A stretch of 9,301 bases of DNA from NCBI GenBank assembly GCA_003645845.1, contig QNCV01000075.1, positions 1 through 9,301 of the forward strand, in the 5' to 3' direction. Positions 1 through 5,979 of the stretch are shown here, piece after piece. A program made the position numbers and the translations under genes. The DNA is from Fidelibacterota bacterium. GTDB lineage: Bacteria; Fidelibacterota; UBA2242. The notes under the pieces were generated by a model. That model ran no database searches. It was not told where the DNA came from and was given only the letters and a program-made list of their open reading frames with translations. Within the stretch, counting starts at the first letter, position 1, and each line of letters begins with the position of its first letter.

Positions 1-124
1 AATTGATGAATGGTTTACCGACAATGTTCTCCAATCGGATAAAATGACATATTACCGGATTTACGCCGGCAATCGGAACTATTACACTCTCGTCACCAAT
101 CCTATATTTATAAGAACAAAATAA
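1..124 (+). CDS. 3' end of a gene, possibly a PHP/CehA-type hydrolase (partial)
   Basis: An open frame enters from the left edge (codons from base 2) and ends at TAA 122-124, giving the last 40 residues of a protein. The tail is rich in aromatic residues and ends with the pattern Y-x-x-I-Y-A-G, then L-V-T-N-P-I-F-I-R-T-K. A closing 'TNPI' beta strand is common at the C-terminus of CehA/McbA-like PHP-domain metallohydrolases. That resemblance is the only clue to identity and is weak, because no catalytic residues lie in the window. The gene converges on the small leftward gene at 132-317 with only 7 bases between the two stop codons, and no hairpin terminator is visible in that gap. Confidence 0.55.
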   Translation, partial: IDEWFTDNVLQSDKMTYYRIYAGNRNYYTLVTNPIFIRTK

Positions 125-131
125 TCAGAAA

Positions 132-317
132 TCAATCTTCCGTTTTATAAGCAATCTTATATAAAAGAAATGTTATCGCCGCCAGAAAGCAAAATTGAGC
201 AAATTGAAGATAGGCCTGAGCTTCAACGAAGAATGGTTTCATCGTAAATCGTGAGACCAAACCCAAAATCAGAGAAATTACGGCTAAAATTATGCAACTT
301 TTAATGATTGTCCCCAT
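132..317 (-). CDS. small two-helix membrane protein, function unknown
   Basis: This is a 61-residue protein that I do not recognise. Two hydrophobic segments are clear, at about residues 8-24 and 40-56. They are joined by a short polar stretch containing S-R-F-T-M-K-P-F, and a charged tail (KTED) follows. This fits a two-pass inner-membrane protein with both ends on the same side. The start at 317 is supported by GGAGGG, which ends 3 bases before the ATG. That spacing is short but it is the best ribosome site nearby. The gene is divergent from the WbqC-family gene (78-base gap) and convergent with the partial gene at the left edge. The composition is that of a real membrane protein, and no gene overlaps it on the other strand. 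Confidence 0.6.
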   Translation of the reverse strand: MGTIIKSCIILAVISLILGLVSRFTMKPFFVEAQAYLQFAQFCFLAAITFLLYKIAYKTED

Positions 318-342
318 TGTCCCTCCATTATAGATGTTTCAG

Positions 343-371
343 TTGACACTCTTCTCCAAAATAATTCTTAG
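343..371 (+). promoter_or_regulatory. weak candidate promoter for the six-gene run
   Basis: The 78-base divergent gap before the WbqC-family gene contains a perfect TTGACA hexamer at 343-348. The best-placed -10 partner is TCTTAG or TTCTTA around 365-371 (spacing 16-17), which matches TATAAT poorly. This is the only plausible place for a promoter of the downstream run inside the window, but the -10 match is poor. Transcription might also start elsewhere under a non-sigma70-like consensus. Confidence 0.2.
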
Positions 372-395
372 TAGCGCCATAATCAAGCAAATAAT

Positions 396-1097
396 ATGAT
401 TTGTGCAATCCATCAGCCCCAGACATTTCCCTGGCTTGGTTACATCGCCAAAATAATGCAATCCGATGTGTTTGTCATTCTGGATAATGTGCAATTTAAA
501 AAGAACGAATGGCAAAACCGGAACAGAATCAAAACGCAACAGGGTCCGCAATGGCTGACCGTACCGGTGCTCCACAATTTTGGGCAATTAATCAGTGAAG
601 TGGAAATCAATAACAACGTAAACTGGCGTCACAAACATATTCAATCCCTGCAAACAAATTACGCAAAGGCCGATTATTTTAACCAATTAATGAGGGAAAT
701 TGAGGAAATTTATGACCGGGAGTGGAACCATTTACGGGAATTTAATTTAGCCGGAATAAAATGGATTCTCAGATTATTGAAAATCAATACACCGATCTTC
801 ATGGCATCGGAAATTCCGGAATTAAAAGACCGTCCGGAAATCACACCGGACGAGCGTCTTATTTTAATCACCAGGGCTGTGCATGCTGACAGCTATCTGT
901 CCGGAGCAGGGGGTCGGGATTATCTGCAAACAGAGCTATTCCCCCGGCAAAACATCCGGCTGATGTTTCAGCAATTTGTCCACCCCCGATATAAACAGTT
1001 GCACGGTGATTTCATCAGCTATCTCTCCGTTTTGGATTTATTATTCAACGAAGGGCCTGATCAAGCGAATAAAATTATCAAAGGAGGAATCCGATGA
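396..1097 (+). CDS. WbqC-family protein (polysaccharide biosynthesis)
   Basis: This is a 233-residue protein with the hallmarks of the WbqC family. It opens with the A-I-H-Q-P-Q motif and P-W-L-G-Y (residues 4-16), then the D-N-V-Q-F-K-K-N-E-W-Q-N-R-N-R-I block near residues 30-45, and a G-A-G-G-R-D-Y-L loop near residues 170-177. Length and domain coverage fit a complete family member. WbqC proteins occur in O-antigen and other surface-glycan clusters and are thought to act in amino-sugar biosynthesis or modification, but the reaction is not well established. The ATG at 396 has no Shine-Dalgarno sequence, but it places the conserved I-H-Q-P motif at the N-terminus, as is usual. The gene overlaps the PIG-L gene by 4 bases (ATGA), which implies translational coupling. 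It is the first gene of the rightward run. Confidence 0.88.
   Translation: MICAIHQPQTFPWLGYIAKIMQSDVFVILDNVQFKKNEWQNRNRIKTQQGPQWLTVPVLHNFGQLISEVEINNNVNWRHKHIQSLQTNYAKADYFNQLMREIEEIYDREWNHLREFNLAGIKWILRLLKINTPIFMASEIPELKDRPEITPDERLILITRAVHADSYLSGAGGRDYLQTELFPRQNIRLMFQQFVHPRYKQLHGDFISYLSVLDLLFNEGPDQANKIIKGGIR
1081..1087 (+). promoter_or_regulatory. strong Shine-Dalgarno deciding the PIG-L start
   Basis: AAGGAGG sits 6 bases before the ATG at 1094, inside the last codons of the upstream WbqC-family gene. It selects that start over the internal ATG at 1115, which lies just before the conserved core and has only an A-run in front of it. It is the only perfect ribosome site in the six-gene run. 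Confidence 0.75.
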
Positions 1098-1732
1098 CAA
1101 CAGGCATAAAAAAAATGAATATTCTGGCCATTGGCGCCCATCCCGATGACATTGAAATCGGATGCGGCGGCACCCTTGCGAAATATGCTTCCTACGGTCA
1201 CAATATTTATCTGTTCATTGCCACAGATGGAAATGCCGGTGGAATCGGAAAAGTCCGAAAAGTTGAGCAGGAAAAAGCGGCCGGGATTCTGAAGGTAAAA
1301 AAACTATTCTGGGGTGGTTATATTGACACTGAACTGGAAATTCATAAAGAAACCATTATGAAGGTTGAGGAAATTATAACCATCACTCAGCCGGACATTA
1401 TCTTTGTCAATTTTCCGGACGACACCCATCAGGATCACCGACACATTGCCGATATCACAAATTCAGCAACCCGCTATATCCGTAACGTTCTTTTCTATGA
1501 AACACCGACAACGCAAAATTTTCAACCCAACGTATTCGTAGATATTGGTAAAAAATTTCTGAGGATCAAAATGGAATCGTTGAAGGCGCATTCTTCCCAA
1601 ATCGACCGGACAAATATTGCGGGGGTCTCGATACTCGAACTGGCTCAGTCGGCAGCTCACTTCCGAGGTGTTCAGGCCCGGGTTGCCTATGCCGAAGCAT
1701 TTCAATCACTAAGACTGTTTATCAATATATGA
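1094..1732 (+). CDS. PIG-L family zinc deacetylase
   Basis: This is a 212-residue protein of the PIG-L/LmbE family, zinc-dependent N-deacetylases that act on GlcNAc-type sugars and related amide substrates. The signature A-H-P-D-D is at residues 15-19 in a Rossmann-like N-terminus (N-I-L-A-I-G-A-H-P-D-D-I-E-I-G-C-G-G). The second metal motif, P-D-D-T-H-Q-D-H-R, is at 108-116. By family knowledge His16, Asp19 and His115 should bind zinc, and Asp18 is the likely general base. The C-terminal R-G-V-Q-A-R-x-x-Y-A-E-A-F is also typical. The length is normal and the protein has no signal peptide, so it should be cytosolic. It overlaps both neighbours by 4 bases (1094-1097 and 1729-1732). Between a WbqC-like gene and a sugar aminotransferase gene, a role on a nucleotide-linked or lipid-linked amino sugar is likely, but the substrate cannot be read from the sequence. 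Confidence 0.92.
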   Translation: MTTGIKKMNILAIGAHPDDIEIGCGGTLAKYASYGHNIYLFIATDGNAGGIGKVRKVEQEKAAGILKVKKLFWGGYIDTELEIHKETIMKVEEIITITQPDIIFVNFPDDTHQDHRHIADITNSATRYIRNVLFYETPTTQNFQPNVFVDIGKKFLRIKMESLKAHSSQIDRTNIAGVSILELAQSAAHFRGVQARVAYAEAFQSLRLFINI

Positions 1733-2769
1733 TGGTTCCACATTACAAACCGAGTTTTGGAGAAGCCGAGAAACTCGCCGTCCGGCAGGTTCTGGATTCC
1801 GGATTTATTGCTCAGGGGCCGAAGGTCCGTGAGCTGGAAAATCTTCTCTCTAAGGCGCTGGGAAAGCAATTTGGTATTGCCGTTTCATCAGGCACAACGG
1901 CGTTGATTCTTGCCCTGAGAGCGCTAAAAGTCACTTCCGGCTCTGAGGTTATTATTCCATCCTATACCTGCACTGCACTATGGCACGCCGTAAAAGCCGT
2001 CAATGCGACATCGGTATTTGCCGATATTGAAAATCGCACCTGGAATCTTGATCCCGAAGATATATACAGAAAAATTACTAAAAAAACATCAGCCATTATT
2101 TTCCCCCATATGTTCGGTCAACCCGGACGGATTCGGGAATTACTGGATTACGGGATACCGGTAATTGAAGACATTGCCCAGGCCTTCGGAGCAAAAATTA
2201 AAGGTAAACCGGCAGGATTTTACGGAACAATCAGTATCTGTTCATTTTACGCCACAAAGATACTTGGTGGCGGCGAAGGCGGTATGCTGTTTACCGACAG
2301 CGCTGAAATCGACTCATATTTGCGGAATATTCGCGATTATGATGAAAAAGAATCGTTGATTCCCCGAATTAATGCAAAAATGACCGATATTCATGCGGCG
2401 ATTGCGCTGGCTCAGTATCATCGTTTTTCAGAATTCACAGAGAAACGGAAAAGGATACTGACTCAGTATTCGTCCGTTCGTGGAAATCACCGCATTCTCA
2501 TACCCACCGATAGTACTGAATTCCAACCAAATCTTTTCCGCTGTATTATCGATCACCCTGAAAAGAGTGCCGATGAACTTATTCAACTTGGAAAAAAATC
2601 CGATATTACTGTTCGAAAACCTGTTTTTTATCCGATTCATTATTACCTGAATGATAATAAGTTACCACACACGGAATCAGCTTGGAAAAAGCAGGTTTCT
2701 ATTCCTATATTTCCGAATATGACCGGCAAAGAGATTGAGAGAGTAATGAATTTCCTTAAGCAATTGTAA
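1729..2769 (+). CDS. DegT/DnrJ/EryC1/StrS-family sugar aminotransferase
   Basis: This is a 346-residue PLP-dependent aminotransferase (fold type I) of the DegT family, which transaminates keto-sugar nucleotides. The visible landmarks are V-P-H-Y-K-P-S-F at the start, the PLP-phosphate loop S-S-G-T-T-A-L (53-59), E-D-I-A-Q-A-F-G-A (147-155, Asp148 to the pyridine nitrogen, Gln151), and S-F-Y-A-T-K (172-177), where Lys177 should form the Schiff base. The G-G-G-E-G-G-M turn follows. The C-terminal half carries the substrate-binding D-Y-D-E-K and K-M-T-D-I-H-A-A-I-A-L-A-Q segments. It is slightly shorter than many relatives (360-390 residues) but looks complete. The frame starts with two ATGs (1729 and 1732). 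The first overlaps the PIG-L stop as ATGA, and neither has a Shine-Dalgarno, which suggests start by coupling. The specific sugar is unknown. Confidence 0.92.
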   Translation: MMVPHYKPSFGEAEKLAVRQVLDSGFIAQGPKVRELENLLSKALGKQFGIAVSSGTTALILALRALKVTSGSEVIIPSYTCTALWHAVKAVNATSVFADIENRTWNLDPEDIYRKITKKTSAIIFPHMFGQPGRIRELLDYGIPVIEDIAQAFGAKIKGKPAGFYGTISICSFYATKILGGGEGGMLFTDSAEIDSYLRNIRDYDEKESLIPRINAKMTDIHAAIALAQYHRFSEFTEKRKRILTQYSSVRGNHRILIPTDSTEFQPNLFRCIIDHPEKSADELIQLGKKSDITVRKPVFYPIHYYLNDNKLPHTESAWKKQVSIPIFPNMTGKEIERVMNFLKQL

Positions 2770-2775
2770 GAAATC

Positions 2776-3921
2776 ATGACCGACCGGAACCGTATATACT
2801 TCAGATTGCTGGTGTTTCCCTTTGTTTTGGCATTATTGATGCCCTGTTTTTTTAAGACCTTTTTCTCCACCTATACCTTCGGTTCTGTTTATTATTACCT
2901 GATCGCGTTTCTGATGAGTTTTGGTCTCGTTCCCCTGTTTTATAAGCTGGGCGTGATTATGAATATTACCGATATTCCCGGCGGGAGACATCATCACGGC
3001 ATACCAACACCGCGTACCGGCGGTCTGGCAATATTTATTACCTTTATTGCTTCCCTAAACATTTATACAAATCCCCCGCCTGAATTCACGGGCTTATTCT
3101 GGGCTATTATAATAATCGCCGGTTTTGGTATTCTCGATGATATTAACGGTTTGCCGGCCTGGGTAAAACTCATCGGCCAGATCATGGCAACAGCCGTCCT
3201 GATCTATCACGGAATTTTTATCTCTTTTATTCCTGACCATGAATTTTGGAATATTTTCTCAATTATACTGACTTTCCTTTGGGTTATAGGAATTACAAAC
3301 GCGGTAAATTTTCTGGATGGCCTGGATGGTCTGGCAAGTGGATTGGCAATAACGGTCAGTCTGTTTTATGCAGCAATATCCTGGTCCATTGGCAATCGAT
3401 TTGTATTTATTGTCAGTGTTTTCTTTATGGGCGCCGTTTCCGGTTTTTTCGTATACAATTTTCGAATAGGTCGTCGCGCCCTGATATTTTTAGGCGATAC
3501 CGGCAGTACCATCATCGGCTTTACTTTAGCGGCAATGGCGATTTACGGAGATTGGGGAATCCATAAGAGCGTTGATCTGGCAATTCCGATTTTATTGCTG
3601 GCCGTGCCGATAACCGATATGCTGTTGACCAACATTATGAGGATTTCAACCGGAAAAGTTCACTCCTTCAAAGAATTGTTGGAATATGCCGGAAACGATC
3701 ATCTTCATCACCGACTGAAAGCACTGGGACTAAAACCAAAATCAGTAGTCATTATTTTGTGTGTTTTTACGATGATAATGGGACTATTGTCACTGCTACT
3801 AAAATACGGCGATTACTTTGAAAGTTTTATTGCTTTAGGCATCGGAATTCTTATATTTAGCGTAGTAGTGTCGCTTATGGTATTTCAGGAGCGCAAAAAT
3901 GGCAATTATAAAAAAAAATAA
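2776..3921 (+). CDS. WecA/TagO-like undecaprenyl-phosphate sugar-1-phosphate transferase
   Basis: This is a 381-residue polytopic membrane enzyme of the MraY/WecA superfamily, which transfers a HexNAc-1-phosphate from a UDP-sugar to undecaprenyl phosphate on the cytoplasmic face. All key motifs are present: P-T-P-R-T-G-G (77-83), the double Asp D121-D122 in G-I-L-D-D, N-A-V-N-F-L-D-G-L-D-G-L (175-186), F-L-G-D-T-G-S (238-244, Asp241) and H-L-H-H-R-L (309-314). The last motif is the H-x-H-H form seen in WecA/TagO rather than in MraY, so a role in starting a surface glycan is favoured over peptidoglycan. About ten or eleven hydrophobic helices are visible, including one extra N-terminal helix and two after the H-x-H-H loop. 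The gene starts 6 bases after the DegT stop, and its 3' end holds a run of nine A's (3910-3918) encoding three terminal lysines. The exact sugar and polyprenol substrates are inferred. Confidence 0.92.
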   Translation: MTDRNRIYFRLLVFPFVLALLMPCFFKTFFSTYTFGSVYYYLIAFLMSFGLVPLFYKLGVIMNITDIPGGRHHHGIPTPRTGGLAIFITFIASLNIYTNPPPEFTGLFWAIIIIAGFGILDDINGLPAWVKLIGQIMATAVLIYHGIFISFIPDHEFWNIFSIILTFLWVIGITNAVNFLDGLDGLASGLAITVSLFYAAISWSIGNRFVFIVSVFFMGAVSGFFVYNFRIGRRALIFLGDTGSTIIGFTLAAMAIYGDWGIHKSVDLAIPILLLAVPITDMLLTNIMRISTGKVHSFKELLEYAGNDHLHHRLKALGLKPKSVVIILCVFTMIMGLLSLLLKYGDYFESFIALGIGILIFSVVVSLMVFQERKNGNYKKK

Positions 3922-3926
3922 TTTTT

Positions 3927-3946
3927 TAATGCAAAAAATTGCATTA
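3927..3946 (+). repeat. perfect 8-bp inverted repeat before the ATPase gene (weak hairpin)
   Basis: TAATGCAA (3927-3934) and TTGCATTA (3939-3946) are exact reverse complements around an AAAA loop, and TTTT follows (3947-3950). The hairpin lies in the only sizeable gap (35 bases) within the six-gene run. With just two G-C pairs it is a poor terminator. It could be a weak attenuator, an RNA-processing or stability element, or an operator-like palindrome. It ends 10 bases before the downstream ATG and may also hinder ribosome loading there. Confidence 0.4.
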
Positions 3947-3956
3947 TTTTATGTAG

Positions 3957-4754
3957 ATGTATACTAATTACTGGAAATTAAGCACTAAACCCTTTGAAAA
4001 TTCGCCGGACCCCCGGTTTCTCTATCACTCTTCAGAACACGATGAAGCTCTGATGCGTCTGCTCTATTCGATTCAGAGTTCAAAAGGCGCTGCTTTGTTG
4101 ACCGGTGAATACGGTTGCGGAAAAACTCTTTTGATGCATACCATTATCGGTGAGTTGTCCTCGGGTCAATTTGATATTGCCTATCTGACGAATCCGCGTT
4201 GGAGCGCCAACGAACTTATTCAGGAAATTCTGTACCAGCTGGAAATTACTCCCGAAGGAACCAAACGGATTGAAATGCTGCATTCACTCAACGATTTCCT
4301 ATTCGAGAATGTTCGTAATGGCAAACATACGATCATCATTGTTGACGAGGCCCAGATTATCGGCGATTATGAGACCTTTGAAGAACTCCGTTTGTTGTTA
4401 AATTTCCAATTGAATGACCGCTTTCTTCTGACAATGTTTCTTGTGGGACAACCGGAGTTGAATGAAATCGTTAAAAAAATCCCGCAGCTTAACCAGAGAA
4501 TTGCCGTGCGCTATCATCTCAAACGATTCTCCTATGAGGATACCAAAGCGTATATTGAATACCGACTCAGTGTTGCCGGTCGCACGACGCCGATTTTTTC
4601 CGATGAAGCGTACCAGGAAATTTACAACTATTCCCAGGGAACTCCGCGAACCATCAATAACATCTGTGATCTGAGTCTCGTAATCGGTTTCGGTAAACAC
4701 CTTGAAATCATAGACGGTGATACTGTCAAAGGAATAATCGAGTCTGAGAGATAA
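3957..4754 (+). CDS. ExeA/GspA-like AAA ATPase
   Basis: This is a 265-residue ATPase of the ExeA/GspA type (AAA_22-like), related to the ATPases found in exosortase-linked polysaccharide clusters. It opens with the family pattern Y-W-K-L-S-T-K-P-F-E-N-S-P-D-P-R-F-L-Y (5-23). Walker A is G-E-Y-G-C-G-K-T (50-57). Walker B is I-I-I-V-D-E-A-Q (126-133), a sensor-1 region lies near 158-168 (T-M-F-L-V-G-Q-P-E-L), a candidate arginine finger is Q-R-I-A-V-R (180-185), and sensor 2 is G-T-P-R-T-I-N-N (228-235). All catalytic positions look intact. There is no transmembrane helix or C-terminal peptidoglycan-binding domain, so unlike full-length ExeA this is a soluble ATPase-only form. The start at 3957 puts the conserved Y-W at the N-terminus, but no Shine-Dalgarno is present and an ATG-TAG precedes it directly. 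The HD-GYP gene begins 2 bases after its stop, implying joint function. Confidence 0.9.
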   Translation: MYTNYWKLSTKPFENSPDPRFLYHSSEHDEALMRLLYSIQSSKGAALLTGEYGCGKTLLMHTIIGELSSGQFDIAYLTNPRWSANELIQEILYQLEITPEGTKRIEMLHSLNDFLFENVRNGKHTIIIVDEAQIIGDYETFEELRLLLNFQLNDRFLLTMFLVGQPELNEIVKKIPQLNQRIAVRYHLKRFSYEDTKAYIEYRLSVAGRTTPIFSDEAYQEIYNYSQGTPRTINNICDLSLVIGFGKHLEIIDGDTVKGIIESER

Positions 4755-4756
4755 TC

Positions 4757-5962
4757 ATGGTGCGAATGAAAGATGTCCTGAAATCCTACAATGATTTGAA
4801 AAAAGATTCCTCTATTCCGCAAGATCAACCGGTCTCAGGTTCCCAAACCCCTCCATCTTCCGGTACACTCAGCGGACTGGACGCCATTCGCAATGCCATT
4901 CAATCGGGGTTGGCACAGCAAAAGCAGCAAGCTCAAAAACCGGTTTCCCCACCCCCTTCACAGAAGTCCACACTGGACCGTCTGAAGACGGCACTTGAAC
5001 AAAAGGACAAACCTGCCACTACTCAGAGTTCTGCCGCCCCCATACCGGAAAAGAAAGAAGAAAAACTTTCTCCTGACGATGAGAGATTTTCGACCAAACT
5101 CTATATGACATTTCATCATCACATGGAGAAAATATCCAATGATATAAAAAACGGTAAGCCGGTTGATCCGGGCCCGTTAATAAAAGACATCCCTGATTTC
5201 TGTGAAGCTATAGAAAGCCAGGAATTTCTTTTTATTAAAGCCATCCAACGTAAGCGTTTCGCAACCTGGTTTGTTTCACATTCGGTCAATGTCGGAATAT
5301 TCGCTGTTAAAATCGGCCTGGGTTTAAAATTTGAGAGAGACAAACTTCAGTCACTCGCCCTCTCAGCGTTATTACATGACGTCGGTATGATCAAAGTATC
5401 GACAAAAATTCTTTTCAAACATGGAAAATTGTCACCCGCCGAATTTGATCAGATGAAAAAACATTCTACGTATGGATATGAACTGCTGAAACATCTGAAA
5501 AATGAATTTCCTTTTGTAGTCGATACAGCCTATCAGGAACACGAGCGGGAAGATGGTTCCGGCTATCCCCGGGGATTAAAAGCCGATGAAATTCATCTGT
5601 TCGCAAAAATCGTTGGTATTGCCGATGTTTTTGAAGCCCTTGTTCACGGACGCGCCTACCGGGATGGTTTTATTACCTATCATGCTATTCAAAAAATTCT
5701 TGAGAATAAGTCAAAACAGTTTAACGTCAAAGTAATTCGCGGTCTCGTCAACAGCGTCTCCATGTTTCCGGTTGGCAGTTATGTCAAACTCAGCTCCAAT
5801 GAGGTTGCCCGGGTAATTACGGTTAACAAATTACGCCCTGTCCGCCCGGTTGTTGAGGTTATTGAAGACGCCGAAGGTCGGAAATTAAAGACCCCTCTTC
5901 GTATCAATCTCGAAGAGGAGCCGCTGCTTTATATAACCAAGCCCTTATCGGACTACGCATAG
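4757..5962 (+). CDS. HD-GYP domain protein (probable c-di-GMP phosphodiesterase or sensor)
   Basis: This is a 401-residue protein in three parts. Residues 1-110 are Pro/Gln/Ser-rich and probably disordered, punctuated by three short amphipathic segments: near 4-16 (M-K-D-V-L-K-S-Y-N-D-L-K-K), 38-52 (L-D-A-I-R-N-A-I-Q) and 72-82 (L-D-R-L-K-T-A-L-E-Q). Residues about 150-330 are an HD-GYP domain with His175, the His207-Asp208 pair, His236, E-H-E-R-E-D-G-S-G-Y-P (261-271) and Asp290. Residues about 335-400 form the small beta tail (F-P-V-G-S-Y-V-K-L) that often follows HD-GYP domains. HD-GYP enzymes hydrolyse cyclic-di-GMP. Two positions differ from the usual consensus: H-D-V-G-M replaces H-D-x-G-K, and E-H-E replaces H-H-E. 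Activity is therefore likely but not certain. No receiver domain, membrane helix or signal peptide is visible. It lies 2 bases after the ATPase gene and is last in the run. Confidence 0.9.
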   Translation: MVRMKDVLKSYNDLKKDSSIPQDQPVSGSQTPPSSGTLSGLDAIRNAIQSGLAQQKQQAQKPVSPPPSQKSTLDRLKTALEQKDKPATTQSSAAPIPEKKEEKLSPDDERFSTKLYMTFHHHMEKISNDIKNGKPVDPGPLIKDIPDFCEAIESQEFLFIKAIQRKRFATWFVSHSVNVGIFAVKIGLGLKFERDKLQSLALSALLHDVGMIKVSTKILFKHGKLSPAEFDQMKKHSTYGYELLKHLKNEFPFVVDTAYQEHEREDGSGYPRGLKADEIHLFAKIVGIADVFEALVHGRAYRDGFITYHAIQKILENKSKQFNVKVIRGLVNSVSMFPVGSYVKLSSNEVARVITVNKLRPVRPVVEVIEDAEGRKLKTPLRINLEEEPLLYITKPLSDYA

Positions 5963-5979
5963 TTTGAAAATAGCCTAAT

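Noticed and set aside
327..332. Perfect TATAAT on the minus strand before the 61-residue gene
   Set aside because: It is only 9 bases from the ATG, so a start at the usual distance would remove the GGAGGG site. No -35 match exists at 16-18 bases.
339..587. 82-residue leftward open frame
   Set aside because: It lies antisense to the N-terminal coding region of the WbqC-family gene, which has clear family motifs. It has no ribosome site or recognisable domain.
4398..4700. 100-residue leftward open frame
   Set aside because: It is fully antisense to the conserved sensor regions of the AAA ATPase and looks like a shadow of its codon use.
3957..4754. Assignment to an exosortase/PEP-CTERM polysaccharide system
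   Set aside because: The ATPase resembles those found in such clusters, but there is no exosortase, PEP-CTERM protein or chain-length regulator in the window, so the general ExeA/GspA-like label is safer.
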